A stretch of 64,000 bases of DNA from Lysinibacillus telephonicus (GCF_003966145.1 NZ_RXNR01000018.1:1-64000); one strand, 5' to 3'. Positions 17,718 through 26,772 are shown, counted from the first letter of the stretch. Numbers and translations are program-made. Notes: a model not told the origin generated them from the sequence alone.

Positions 17718-18434
17718 ATGCAGAATAATGGTAAACGCTTTACTCAAAGTGGAACTGATATTAATGAAGTAAAACGACAAAATGCACAAGCTGGTAATGG
17801 ACAAGGTTTTTCTAGTCAATCAGTAGGCGGTACAACTGCTTCTGGTACAAATATCCAGAGAGTAAGAGAAGAAATCGCACAAGAAAGTGCTCCATTTGCA
17901 AAGCCTTTTGCTGGCCAACAAAATCAACCAGCAGCTGGCAAAACAGCTTCTGGAACAGACAGCCAGAAGGTAAGAGAAGAGATCGCACAAGAGAGTGCAC
18001 CATTCGCACAACCTTTTGCTGGTCAACAAAACCAACCAGCAGCTGGTAAAACAGCTTCTGGTACAAACATTCAAAAAGTAAGAGAAGAGATCGCACAAGA
18101 GAGTGCACCATTCGCACAACCTTTTGCTGGTCAACAAAACCAACCAGCAGCTGGTAAAACAGCTTCTGGTACAAACATTCAAAAAGTAAGAGAAGAAATC
18201 GCACAAGAGAGTGCTCCTTTTGCACAACCTTTTGCTGGTCAACAAAATCAACCAGCAGCTGGTAAAACAGCTTCGGGTACAAGCATCCAAAAGGTAAGAG
18301 AAGAGATTGCACAAGAAAGTGCTCCATTTGCTAGACCATTTAGTCAACCTTCTGCGGGTCAAACAGTGTCAGGTACTGATATCCAAGAAGTAAGACGTCA
18401 AAATGCTCAAGCAGAGCAAGGAAAAAATAAATAA
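17718..18434 (+). CDS. sspE: Gamma-type small acid-soluble spore protein, repeat-expanded
   Basis: Gamma SASPs are forespore proteins degraded by the GPR protease on germination to supply amino acids. They are usually about 75-140 residues; this one is 238. After a head (FTQSGTDINEVKRQNAQAG) come four 36-residue repeats at residues 41-76, 77-112, 113-148 and 149-184. A shortened fifth (185-216) and a tail (SGTDIQEVRRQNAQ) follow. Each repeat has SGTxxQKVREEIAQESAPFA and a Gln-rich GQQNQPAAGKT linker. EEIAQE in each repeat resembles the GPR cleavage context (E/I or E/F-A-S/Q-E). Composition is typical: Gln, Ala and Glu rich, without Cys or Trp. The 108-bp DNA repeats are nearly identical, implying recent unequal recombination. 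Confidence 0.93.
   Translation: MQNNGKRFTQSGTDINEVKRQNAQAGNGQGFSSQSVGGTTASGTNIQRVREEIAQESAPFAKPFAGQQNQPAAGKTASGTDSQKVREEIAQESAPFAQPFAGQQNQPAAGKTASGTNIQKVREEIAQESAPFAQPFAGQQNQPAAGKTASGTNIQKVREEIAQESAPFAQPFAGQQNQPAAGKTASGTSIQKVREEIAQESAPFARPFSQPSAGQTVSGTDIQEVRRQNAQAEQGKNK
17838..18365 (+). repeat. Five 108-bp tandem repeats inside the gamma SASP gene
   Basis: Four full 108-bp units begin at 17838, 17946, 18054 and 18162, and a 96-bp unit begins at 18270. Units 3 and 4 encode identical peptides and differ by only a few silent bases. Confidence 0.9.
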
Positions 18435-18443
18435 TGAATTTTT

Positions 18444-18471
18444 AAAACGCCTCTCTATGGGGCGTTTTTTT
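18444..18471 (+). terminator. Terminator of the gamma SASP gene
   Basis: AAAACGCC pairs with GGGCGTTTT around an 8-nt loop, followed by further T. Confidence 0.8.
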
Positions 18472-18510
18472 AAAATGAGTATTTTAAAAAGAATTTATAC
18501 ATAATTCCAA

Positions 18511-18540
18511 TTCATAATGTAAATTTTTTTAGGAACTATA
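18511..18540 (+). promoter_or_regulatory. Possible sigma-G promoter of the mini SASP gene
   Basis: TTCATA at 18511-18516 and AACTATA at 18534-18540 are 17 bases apart. The geometry matches the neighbouring SASP promoter, but the -10 fit is weaker. Confidence 0.3.
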
Positions 18541-18562
18541 AATATGAAGGGAGGAATTAAAA

Positions 18563-18757
18563 TTGGAGCAAGGAAAAAAACAATTTACAGTTGCTGGCAC
18601 TGATATAGAAGAAGTTAAACGAAAAAATGCACAGTCAGGACTGTCTTATAAAGAGGTATTAGAAATGCTTGCGAAAAGAGGCGGTCATAATACAGCTCAA
18701 TTTAGCGACACTAATTCTGAGGAAATAAAAAGAAAAATTCAACCGCCATTAAATTAA
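18563..18757 (+). CDS. Mini gamma-SASP-like spore protein
   Basis: This 64-residue protein is encoded from a TTG start behind GGGAGGAATT. Its N-terminus (QFTVAGTDIEEVKRKNAQSG) is the conserved gamma-SASP head, as in the adjacent gene (FTQSGTDINEVKRQNAQAG). It lacks the Gln/Ala-rich repeats and has no EIAxE protease site. Instead it ends with a Lys/Arg-rich segment and a second TNSEEIKRKI motif echoing the head. It probably arose by duplication and loss of the repeats, or represents a minor SASP class. A terminator hairpin follows directly. Forespore expression is inferred, not shown. Confidence 0.75.
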   Translation: MEQGKKQFTVAGTDIEEVKRKNAQSGLSYKEVLEMLAKRGGHNTAQFSDTNSEEIKRKIQPPLN

Positions 18758-18763
18758 GAAATC

Positions 18764-18788
18764 AGCGTCTCTTTAACTTAGAGACGCT
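18764..18788. terminator. Hairpin terminator after the mini SASP gene
   Basis: AGCGTCTCT pairs perfectly with AGAGACGCT around a 7-nt loop. The T-run is weak. Confidence 0.65.
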
Positions 18789-18810
18789 AATTTACTTTGC
18801 ATTATGATTT

Positions 18811-19346
18811 TTATTTCAGTACATCATGGTCAACATAGCGTTCGCCGTTTAAATCACTAATTAAATTAATAGCTATTTTGGCTCCATCTCAAGCAGTAAT
18901 AATGGTATGTACACTTACACCAGCACACGTATCTGCTGCCCAATGCCTTCAATATTTGTTTTACCTAATGCATCAACTTCAAAAATTTTTTTACTTGTGG
19001 TTCAGTTCTGGGTTTTGTAGCAAGTCCAATGCTTTCAGCTAGGTCTGTAAGAAACCCTGTTGTTAAAATTGCTTGCTTTGCCTCAATTACCCCATTTTCA
19101 GATTCTAATAGATGTTTTTGAAAGGTTCATTACCTTTGTTTCAACAAGTTCGGCGCCATATTTTTTGCTTGGTTTAAACCTGTTTCAACTAAATCAGAAT
19201 CTGCAGTACCATAATGGTTATACAGCATTGCCAGTTTTGTTGCTCCTTGGTTGCTGTCAATAAACAGTTTTTTTACCAGCTTTTGCAGTGTATATCGCAG
19301 CGCTTCCCCCAGCGGAACCTCTTCCAATAATTGCTACATCATACAT
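18811..19346 (-). pseudogene. Thioredoxin-reductase-like FAD oxidoreductase, decayed
   Basis: On the minus strand, an AAAGGGGAATTG ribosome site precedes ATG 19346 and MYDVAIIGRGSAGGS, a damaged GxGxxG dinucleotide-binding start. LIDSNQGATKLAMLYNHYG, LTDLAESIGL, VDALGKTNIEG and WAADTCAGVSVHTIITA follow. The last is cut by a TGA where a glycine codon is expected, before DGAKIAINLISDLNGERYVDHDVLK and a normal stop. Several frame changes occur between these blocks. The order fits a small NAD(P)/FAD-dependent oxidoreductase. No intact copy is nearby. This explains the otherwise gene-free stretch between the mini SASP gene and 19538. Confidence 0.85.
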
Positions 19347-19537
19347 CAATTCCCCTTTTGTTATTAATTTGATTTTAACAAAAACAACTCTATAAATTTT
19401 GCTTTTCTGGAATTGCTTTTACAATTAATGGGATTTATTATTTGATTCATAGATTCATAAATATTAATATTACTATATAGTCACATGAGGCTAGTGAGTG
19501 TTTATAAAACTACATATTGATTTTTGAGGTGATATGA

Positions 19538-20239
19538 ATGGGGAACAGTTTATTATCAATCGATTGGGACTATTTTATTTCCACAGAAAATCAAGGGATT
19601 GTTTCATATGTAGAAAATAAAAAAACGATTATAGATGCCTGGTATAAACGCTATATTCAAGCGAAGGCAAAAGGGAAAAATCTACAAAAGTCTTTTCAGC
19701 TTTCACATGAAATAGAAAAATTTTGGGATAAAATAAAACAAGTATTTCAAATTAGTGAAAATACAGAAGTAATTGTTTCAGATTCCCATACATTATCTTA
19801 TGAAATTGCAAAAAAATATCATTGCAGAGAGGTTTATCTTTTTGATGCACATTCTGATTTAGGCTATGGCGGCTTACAATCTCTTGAATTTGAAGTGAAT
19901 TGTGCAAATTGGCTCGGTAAACTTTTAAAACAACAAGATATTGAAAAAGCACATATAATTTATAGTCCTTTTACAAAGGAACAACCTGAATACTTTAAAC
20001 AAATAAACAATATTTTTAATATTAATTATTTGCAGTTTGAAAATTTACCTAGTGGCATTAAGACATCAGCAATACATATCTGCCGATCAGGAGCTTGGAG
20101 TCCACCTTGGTTTGATAATAAATTTACGGAATTTATTCAAAAATTGGGATTACCTTATAAAGTGATTGATTGTCCAATAAGAAAGTGGAGTACAAAGAAT
20201 ATAAGCTTTGCAGATCAATTAAATTATATGTTGACATAA
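19538..20239 (+). CDS. Unrecognised protein with arginase-like metal motifs
   Basis: I do not recognise a named family for this 233-residue protein. It opens with LLSIDWDYF and carries VYLFDAHSDLGYGG (about residues 98-111) and NCANWL. D-x-D and D-A-H-x-D clusters of this kind bind metals in the arginase/deacetylase fold and in UPF0489-type proteins, so a metallohydrolase is possible. A third conserved-looking block is HICRSGAWSPPWFD. There is no signal peptide or membrane segment. GAGGTGATATG gives a clear start. It is single and precedes a small acidic protein gene by about 70 bases. Confidence 0.75.
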   Translation: MGNSLLSIDWDYFISTENQGIVSYVENKKTIIDAWYKRYIQAKAKGKNLQKSFQLSHEIEKFWDKIKQVFQISENTEVIVSDSHTLSYEIAKKYHCREVYLFDAHSDLGYGGLQSLEFEVNCANWLGKLLKQQDIEKAHIIYSPFTKEQPEYFKQINNIFNINYLQFENLPSGIKTSAIHICRSGAWSPPWFDNKFTEFIQKLGLPYKVIDCPIRKWSTKNISFADQLNYMLT

Positions 20240-20307
20240 CCGAGAGTTTTTAAATTTTGCATATTTAACCTTTCATTACACACACTATGATAAAGGAGTG
20301 TGTTGGT

Positions 20308-20547
20308 ATGGAAAAAGACTGGGACTCTCTGCCGGAGTCAAAGAATGTATACGCAGATTTACCTTATACGGATAAACCTGATATGGTGAATTCTGAAAAT
20401 ATTAGTCTTTTTGATTTGCATGAAGATATGCAAACTGTTGATGCGATACCTGTTGAAGAGTTAAATAAACGTGTTAAAACTGAAGATGATGAACTCATTA
20501 CAGAGGTATTTCGAAAAGAATCTCCAGATGAGAAGAAACATAGCTGA
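20308..20547 (+). CDS. Small acidic hypothetical protein
   Basis: This 79-residue protein starts at ATG 20308 (MEKDWDSLPES), correctly spaced after AAAGGAG at 20292-20298; an ATG at 20287 overlaps that site. It is rich in Asp and Glu, has no membrane segment or cysteine, and no recognised domain. A strong terminator follows, so it is a real transcribed unit. Function is unknown. Confidence 0.7.
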   Translation: MEKDWDSLPESKNVYADLPYTDKPDMVNSENISLFDLHEDMQTVDAIPVEELNKRVKTEDDELITEVFRKESPDEKKHS

Positions 20548-20557
20548 TAGAAGTCTT

Positions 20558-20597
20558 AAAAGGGGCATCCAAAAAGTTATTTTGGATGCCCTTTTTT
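20558..20597 (+). terminator. Strong terminator
   Basis: AAAAGGGGCATCCAAAA pairs with TTTTGGATGCCCTTTT around AGTTA, with a T-run. Confidence 0.88.
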
Positions 20598-20640
20598 CCG
20601 AGGATGGTAAGAGCAACTTAATTAATCATTTTCTTTAGGT

Positions 20641-20672
20641 TGGCTGTCCAGAATAAACTTTCAGGGCAGTCA
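20641..20672. repeat. GGCTG-type hairpin
   Basis: TGGCTGTCCAGAATA can pair with TTTCAGGGCAGTCA. It comes after a complete terminator, so it is not needed for termination. Related hairpins are at 3234 and 10020. Confidence 0.45.
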
Positions 20673-20815
20673 CCCTATTAGCATCATGCACATAGTATTT
20701 TGTCACCGAAATTACCTAAAAGATTGACAAAATATACATATTTTATAATCCGTTTTTAACTTTTGTATATTAGAATTTACTTAGCATTTATTTTCTTGTT
20801 AAGGAGGGTCATTTT

Positions 20816-22564
20816 ATGTTTGGAAAATATAAGAGGCTTCAAAACTATGAATACTTTTCACAATCTCAAATTTCTGATATAGAAACAAACGAACGCTTTA
20901 AAGAAAAATTGGATTTTCTAGCTTTAACTAAAATTCGACGTGATTCTGTACGCTCTTTACATAAACTTTACAATGAAAATAAAGAGTATATACTTGATAT
21001 GTTTTACAAGCGACTATTGGAGATTCCAGAGTTAAATTACATTATTACTACTTATTCTTCTGTTGAACGCTTAAAAGTATCTTTGGATCGACATTTTGTT
21101 AGCTTATTCGAGGATGAATTATCAATTGAATATGTTTTTAAACGGCGGAAAATTGCTTATACGCATGCTCAAATTGGTGTTTTACCTAATTGGATGATTT
21201 CCGCTTATACATTAATTAATCAATTATTTATTCCGCTTATTATAAAAAGTTTTTCTAAAAATGAACGTACAATGATGGATATACTACTTACATATGATAG
21301 TTTAGTTACAATTGATATCCAGATTATTGTTGAAACCTATATCGAAATACAGGGTGGTTCAGTAGTAAATGGACTGGGAGAAATTATTAAATACAATACA
21401 CAGCTTGAACAAATAAAAGAGCTTGTTCAATTCCAAGAAGTACAGCAGCAAGAAGTAATATTAGCAAGTGTTGCTATGCAAGAACTTGATGCAAGTATTG
21501 AAGAAATTGCAGCATCAGTGGGAGATGTTGCAATGCAAACTCAGCAAGCATTGAATCAATTAAACCACGATATATCCTCTTTAAAACATGTATCAACAAT
21601 TCTTCAAAATACAGATGATGGTCAACAAAAAATCCAAACGGATGTGAAACATTTAGTAGACCGGGTAAACAGTGTTTCAAAATTAATGTCCTTCATTCAG
21701 GATATTGCAGAGCAGACGAATCTATTAGCACTTAATGCATCGATTGAGGCGGCCAGAGCTGGGGAAGCAGGGAAAGGGTTTGCAGTAGTAGCTGAAGAGG
21801 TTCGAAATTTAGCTGACAATACAAAGCATTCTGTACAATCAATAAACGATGATATTGAGAAGCTATTGCAAATTACAAGTGAGATTGACCAGCAAATAAA
21901 GCAATCAGCCAACGACTTGCATAGCAGCGTTAGAGAAGCGTCACAAGTTACAAAAACATTATTTGAGCTAAATAATGCATTACAAATACAAGGTGAACGT
22001 TTTGATGAAATTGTAACAGCGGCCAAAATTCAAGCTCAGTCATCCTCCTCTATTTCTGAACGAAACAAAAATATTGCAGAAAGTGCAGAACGTAGTAAAG
22101 CCATTACATTTGAAGTTGGTCTTGCTATCTATCAATTAAGTAAAATGATTGATGGTTATCGTACAAAGACCATTTCTAAAAACTTCATATTAAGCCAAGA
22201 AGATATTATAGAGGTTGCGATTACTGACCATCTTTTATGGAGATGGAAAATTTATAATCTAATTCTAGGCTTTGAAAAGATGACTACAGACGATATTGGT
22301 TCGCCTAAAACTTCGAGATTAGGCGAGTGGTACTACGGAAAAGGCAAAGAATTATTAGGTGCGGAGAAGGCTTTTCAGGATTTAGAGGAATTACATGAAC
22401 AAGTATACATAATCGCAAAAAAAGCTGTTGAAGCTTATCATGCTGAAGATAAGGAATTAGCTGAAAAATTTATGGAAGAAATAACAGACGTTTCAAATAT
22501 TGTTATAAACAAACTTAAACAATTACAGCAAATTCTAATTGATCAGAAATTACAATATCATTAA
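20816..22564 (+). CDS. Soluble globin-coupled chemotaxis receptor with C-terminal CZB-like domain
   Basis: This 582-residue cytoplasmic transducer has no membrane helix. Residues 1-180 form a globin-coupled sensor like HemAT, with the likely proximal haem His117 in [16 protein letters not shown] coiled-coil methyl-accepting signalling domain follows, with the highly conserved hairpin tip at about 290-335 ([28 protein letters not shown]). The last 110 residues resemble a chemoreceptor zinc-binding domain: DHLLW, then [11 protein letters not shown], then LHEQVY. In canonical CZB domains the ligands are HxxW, CxLGxW and HxxxH; here Cys is Ser and the last His is Tyr. It probably senses oxygen or redox and signals to CheA. 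AAGGAGG precedes the ATG. Confidence 0.88.
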   Translation: MFGKYKRLQNYEYFSQSQISDIETNERFKEKLDFLALTKIRRDSVRSLHKLYNENKEYILDMFYKRLLEIPELNYIITTYSSVERLKVSLDRHFVSLFEDELSIEYVFKRRKIAYTHAQIGVLPNWMISAYTLINQLFIPLIIKSFSKNERTMMDILLTYDSLVTIDIQIIVETYIEIQGGSVVNGLGEIIKYNTQLEQIKELVQFQEVQQQEVILASVAMQELDASIEEIAASVGDVAMQTQQALNQLNHDISSLKHVSTILQNTDDGQQKIQTDVKHLVDRVNSVSKLMSFIQDIAEQTNLLALNASIEAARAGEAGKGFAVVAEEVRNLADNTKHSVQSINDDIEKLLQITSEIDQQIKQSANDLHSSVREASQVTKTLFELNNALQIQGERFDEIVTAAKIQAQSSSSISERNKNIAESAERSKAITFEVGLAIYQLSKMIDGYRTKTISKNFILSQEDIIEVAITDHLLWRWKIYNLILGFEKMTTDDIGSPKTSRLGEWYYGKGKELLGAEKAFQDLEELHEQVYIIAKKAVEAYHAEDKELAEKFMEEITDVSNIVINKLKQLQQILIDQKLQYH

Positions 22565-22742
22565 TAAAGCGATTTTAAACTCGATTGAACAAATGTCTCA
22601 ATTGAGTTTTTTTCTTTTTAATGTACTTAATACCCTCGAAAACGAACGTATTTCACTTTGTTTTGTTGCTTAGTTGAAGAATCCTTTGTTAAAATATGAT
22701 TATATTTTCAGAAAATTCTACAATCTGATTGGGGAGAAAAAT

Positions 22743-23891
22743 ATGATTGGGGATATTTTTTCAGAGGAACATAAGATGTTTAGAAAATCACTTCGAAAAA
22801 TGCTAGAAAAAGACGCCTATCCATACTTTGAACAGTGGGAACAAGAACGGGATGTCCCTAGGTCATTTTGGCTTAAGCTTGGAGAGCATGGTTTCTTATG
22901 TCCACAAGTAAGTGAACAGTATGGTGGGATGGGGCTTGATTTTGGATACTCTATGATTCTAGCGGAAGAGTTAGAGCGGGTTGGTGCAGGGCCCGCAAGT
23001 GGAATCGTGCTGCATTCAGATATAGTTACACCATATATAGAACAGTATGGTACGGAAGAGCAGAAAGAAAAATGGCTTCCAAAAAGTATATCAGGAGAAT
23101 ATATTTCTGCAATTGCTATGACTGAACCAGGTGCAGGATCTGATTTAGCAGGTATTCAAACAACAGCTCGCCCTGAAGGTGATTTTTATATCTTAAATGG
23201 AGAAAAAACCTTTATAACAAATGGCATTCATGCTGACTATGTAGTAGTTGTTTGCAAAACTGATCCACAGGCTAGTCCAGCACATCGAGGCATTAGTCTA
23301 ATCGTTGTAGAAGATGGAACACCAGGCTTCAAAAGGGGTAAAAAATTAAATAAAGTAGGTATGCATTCATCCGATACAGGAGAACTCATTTTTGAAGATG
23401 CAAAGGTTCCTGCTCAAAACTTACTAGGAGAAGAAGGAAAAGGGTTCTACTATTTAATGGATAAACTACAGCAAGAACGGTTGTTGGTTGCCATTGAAGT
23501 GCAAATTGAAGCAGAAGAAATGTTTCGTATAACAAAGGACTACGTTAAAAACAGAAAAGCCTTTAATCAAACAATAGCAAATTTCCAAAATACACAATTT
23601 AAACTAGCAGAAATGGCGACAGAGATTGATATAGGACGCAACTATATTAATTCTCTTGCAGCTAAGCATATTGCAGGGGAAAGGATTGTAAAAGAGGTAT
23701 CGATGGCAAAGTGGTGGATTAGTGAAATGGCAAAGCGTGTTGCAAGTGAGTGTCTTCAGCTCCATGGAGGTTATGGATATATGGAAGAATACGAGATTGC
23801 AAGACGTTTCAGAGATATACCAGTTGCAGCGATATATGCCGGAACAACAGAAATTATGAAAGGGATTATTGCAAAAGAGATTTTAAAGTGA
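22743..23891 (+). CDS. Acyl-CoA dehydrogenase
   Basis: This 382-residue FAD enzyme catalyses the first, alpha-beta dehydrogenation step of fatty acyl-CoA beta-oxidation. It has the N-terminal helical domain, the FAD-contact motif AMTEPGAGSDLAGIQT, and the C-terminal QLHGGYGYMEEYEIARRFRD and IYAGTTEIMKGIIAKEIL segments of the family. The catalytic base region near the C-terminus is intact. The start at ATG 22743 is set by GGGGAGAAAA; an upstream ATG at 22674 has no site. It is first in a three-gene operon with an acyl-CoA ligase and a thiolase. Confidence 0.92.
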   Translation: MIGDIFSEEHKMFRKSLRKMLEKDAYPYFEQWEQERDVPRSFWLKLGEHGFLCPQVSEQYGGMGLDFGYSMILAEELERVGAGPASGIVLHSDIVTPYIEQYGTEEQKEKWLPKSISGEYISAIAMTEPGAGSDLAGIQTTARPEGDFYILNGEKTFITNGIHADYVVVVCKTDPQASPAHRGISLIVVEDGTPGFKRGKKLNKVGMHSSDTGELIFEDAKVPAQNLLGEEGKGFYYLMDKLQQERLLVAIEVQIEAEEMFRITKDYVKNRKAFNQTIANFQNTQFKLAEMATEIDIGRNYINSLAAKHIAGERIVKEVSMAKWWISEMAKRVASECLQLHGGYGYMEEYEIARRFRDIPVAAIYAGTTEIMKGIIAKEILK

Positions 23892-23956
23892 AATATTAAA
23901 GAGCTTTAGCCGCTAGGGGATGAGGATTTATTTCATAAATAAAAGGGGGAAGTTAT

Positions 23957-25450
23957 ATGTTTATTACAAATGTTTTAGCACAGCACGCAAAGAATCAACC
24001 TAATGAACTAGCAATCGTTTTTGAAGGGAATAAATGGACATATAGTGAGCTATATGAGAATGCCAAAAAAATTGCTGGGTACTTGCAAAAACAGGGCTAT
24101 AAAAAAGGGGATATTATAGCGCAATTTATGCTTAACTCAGATGCATTTATGGCAGTTTACTATGGGGTGCAGCTTGCAGGGCTTACTATAATGCCTATTA
24201 ATACAAAGCTTGCTCCACCAGAAGTGGAATACATCTTTAAAAATTCTGAAGCAAAAGTATTATTCTATGATGAGAAAATTGAACAAACAATAGAAGGCTC
24301 CCTTCATAGCTTTAATGAACAAATTAATTCAACTAAAATACGCGACATTCTTAATGCAGATGAAATCCATTTTAACAGTCCTCCAGTTAATGAAGAGGAT
24401 ACTGCAGTAGTAATGTATACTTCAGGAACAACGGGTAAACCAAAAGGAGTTATGCTTTCTCACAAAAATATTTACGAAACCGCTGACATTTGGTCCGAGT
24501 CTATGAATATGACTGCTAATGACCGGATGTATATTTGTACACCGCTATTCCACTGTGCAGGAAGCCACGTTTTTGCCGTGCCGACAATGTATCGTGGAGG
24601 AGCGGTAATTATAGAAGAAGCATTTTCTCCTGATAGAACGCTAAAGAATTTAGTTGAAACAAAGGCTTCGATATTTTTTGGTGTACCCGCAATGTACACG
24701 ATTTTATTAAACAAACCAGAATTAAAGAATTATAATTTCGAACATTTAAGACTATTTTGCTACGGTGCTGCACCTATGCCCTATGAGTTAGTGAAGCGAT
24801 TAAAAGATACTTTCCCAAATGTAAAAGTGCAAAATCTTTACGGCCAAACTGAAAATACACCAGCTGCCTCTTCTTTAACAGATGAACATGCATTAACGAA
24901 AATAGGATCTGTAGGCAGACCATTATCAAAAACAGAGATTAAGTTAGTAGATGCATATGGTGAAGAAGTATCACTTGGGGAAGTAGGCGAAATTTGTGTA
25001 AAGGGCCCTCAAGTAATGAAAGGGTACCTTAGAAATCCAGAAGAAACCGCAAATACATTACAAAATGGCTGGTTATTATCAGGGGATTTAGGACGTTTTG
25101 ATGAAGAAGGATTTTTATTTATAGTCGATCGTAAAAAAGATATGATCATTCGTGGTGGAGAAAACATTTATCCAATTGAAGTAGAGGAAGTTTTATATCA
25201 AATACCACAAATTCTTGAAGCAGCTGTTGTTGGAGTGCCCCATGAGGTTTACGGTGAGGTTCCAAAGGCATTTGCTGTTCTAAAAGAAGGAGCGTCTATT
25301 ACAGAAGAAGAGATTTTATCTTATTGTGCAACACAGCTTGCGAAATATAAAGTTCCATTGGAAGTAGAATTTTTAGATCAATTGCCGCGCAATGCTTCGG
25401 GGAAAGTGTTAAAACATACATTAAAACCAATAGAAAGTAAAACAACATAA
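23957..25450 (+). CDS. Fatty acyl-CoA synthetase (AMP-forming)
   Basis: This 497-residue ANL-superfamily ligase activates a carboxylic acid with ATP and CoA. Signature motifs are the P-loop VMYTSGTTGKPKGVMLSH, NLYGQTENTP, SGDLGRFDEEGFLFIVDRKK and the hinge/lysine region IRGGENIYPIEVEE. The catalytic Lys is in PRNASGKVLKH. Chain-length preference cannot be judged. AAGGGGGAAG precedes the ATG. Its place between an acyl-CoA dehydrogenase and a thiolase indicates fatty acid degradation. Confidence 0.92.
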   Translation: MFITNVLAQHAKNQPNELAIVFEGNKWTYSELYENAKKIAGYLQKQGYKKGDIIAQFMLNSDAFMAVYYGVQLAGLTIMPINTKLAPPEVEYIFKNSEAKVLFYDEKIEQTIEGSLHSFNEQINSTKIRDILNADEIHFNSPPVNEEDTAVVMYTSGTTGKPKGVMLSHKNIYETADIWSESMNMTANDRMYICTPLFHCAGSHVFAVPTMYRGGAVIIEEAFSPDRTLKNLVETKASIFFGVPAMYTILLNKPELKNYNFEHLRLFCYGAAPMPYELVKRLKDTFPNVKVQNLYGQTENTPAASSLTDEHALTKIGSVGRPLSKTEIKLVDAYGEEVSLGEVGEICVKGPQVMKGYLRNPEETANTLQNGWLLSGDLGRFDEEGFLFIVDRKKDMIIRGGENIYPIEVEEVLYQIPQILEAAVVGVPHEVYGEVPKAFAVLKEGASITEEEILSYCATQLAKYKVPLEVEFLDQLPRNASGKVLKHTLKPIESKTT

Positions 25451-25473
25451 TTTTAAGATAAAGGGGATTGGAT

Positions 25474-26655
25474 ATGAGCAATGTATATATAGTAGATGGA
25501 GCAAGAACTGCTTTTACGTCATTTGGTGGTTCATTTGCAAGCATTGATGCTGTACAGCTTGGGTCTGCTACTGCTGTAGAAGCATTAAAAAGGTCAAAGG
25601 TGCATCCTGAACAAGTTGATCATGTCGTTTACGGTGGAGTAATTGCAACTGGTGTGAATGCATCCTATCTTGCTCGACATATTGGTTTGAATGCAGGGGT
25701 GCCAAAAGAAACCCCGGCTTTAACAGTAAATCGTTTATGTGGTTCAGGTATGCAATCAATCGTAACTGCGGCTCAACAAATATTGTTAGGAGAAGCTGAC
25801 ATTGTTCTGGCTGGAGGAACAGAAAATATGTCGCAATCTCCGTATTCTAATTTTGAACAACGGTTTAACGGTTCGAAAATGGGAAATTTACAATTTGTCG
25901 ATATGCTCCAAGCTACCTTAACTGACCAGTATACTGGATCAGGAATGGGGATGACCGCAGAAAAATTAGCACAGCAATATAATATTTCACGCGAGGAACA
26001 GGATGAATTTGCGGCACTTTCCCATCAAAGGGCTGTCAATGCACGTTCTGCTGGGTACTTTAAAGAAGAGATTGTACCAGTTACTATTCAAACGAGGAAA
26101 AATGAAATTTCTATTGAAGTCGATGAGCATATAAAGGAAAATACCAATCTCGAAAGTTTATCGAAATTACGGGCTGCGTTTATAAAAGATGGTACTGTAA
26201 CGGCAGGAAATTCTTCAGGAATTAATGATGGGGCAGCTTCTGTTATTGTTGCAAGCGAAAAAGCTGTTCGAGAAAACGGACTTAAGCCTATTGCACGCAT
26301 TATTTCTTGGGGAGTTGCAGGAGTCGACCCAACGATTATGGGAATCGGTCCAGTTCCTGCAATAAAGCAGGCTTTACAACGAGCAAACTTAATTTTAGAA
26401 GATATGGATTTAGTTGAAGTAAATGAAGCATTTGCTGCTCAATACTTAGCTGTTGAAAAAGAATTAGGATTAAATCGAGATACTACAAATGTCAATGGTG
26501 GTGCCATTGCTCTAGGACATCCTGTTGGGGCAAGCGGTACCAGAATCATTCTATCAAGCGCCTATGAATTAAGACGCCGTGGAGGGCAGTATGCAGCAGC
26601 GAGTCTTTGCATCGGGGGCGGTCAAGGAATAGCATTAATAATGACAGCTATTTAA
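25474..26655 (+). CDS. Acetyl-CoA acyltransferase (thiolase)
   Basis: This 393-residue thiolase has the nucleophilic Cys in NRLCGSGMQS, VNEAFAAQ, the His motif GHPVGASG and the second Cys in SLCIGGGQG. It cleaves 3-ketoacyl-CoA or condenses two acetyl-CoA; the operon favours beta-oxidation. The start is ATG 25474 with AAAGGGGATT; a TTG two codons earlier is unlikely. The enoyl-CoA hydratase/3-hydroxyacyl-CoA dehydrogenase steps are not encoded here and must come from elsewhere. Confidence 0.92.
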   Translation: MSNVYIVDGARTAFTSFGGSFASIDAVQLGSATAVEALKRSKVHPEQVDHVVYGGVIATGVNASYLARHIGLNAGVPKETPALTVNRLCGSGMQSIVTAAQQILLGEADIVLAGGTENMSQSPYSNFEQRFNGSKMGNLQFVDMLQATLTDQYTGSGMGMTAEKLAQQYNISREEQDEFAALSHQRAVNARSAGYFKEEIVPVTIQTRKNEISIEVDEHIKENTNLESLSKLRAAFIKDGTVTAGNSSGINDGAASVIVASEKAVRENGLKPIARIISWGVAGVDPTIMGIGPVPAIKQALQRANLILEDMDLVEVNEAFAAQYLAVEKELGLNRDTTNVNGGAIALGHPVGASGTRIILSSAYELRRRGGQYAAASLCIGGGQGIALIMTAI

Positions 26656-26688
26656 TTACGAGAGTATTTCAACCATATAAAGAAGCAG

Positions 26689-26772
26689 AAAGTACAATTC
26701 ATATTATGATGTCCTAAAAGTTAAATTTTTTGTAGTTTAATTTTAGGGTGAACATCATAAAGTTGTATTTTT
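26689..26772 (+). terminator. Long hairpin terminator of the beta-oxidation operon
   Basis: A long imperfect stem pairs AAGTACAATTCATATTATGA and CCTAAAAGTTAAA with TTTAATTTTAGG and ATCATAAAGTTGTA. A T-run follows. Confidence 0.65.

Noticed and set aside
17812-18362. Long antisense frames across the gamma SASP gene
   Set aside because: They are mirror images of the repeated coding DNA, without ribosome sites and with leucine/cysteine-rich nonsense products.
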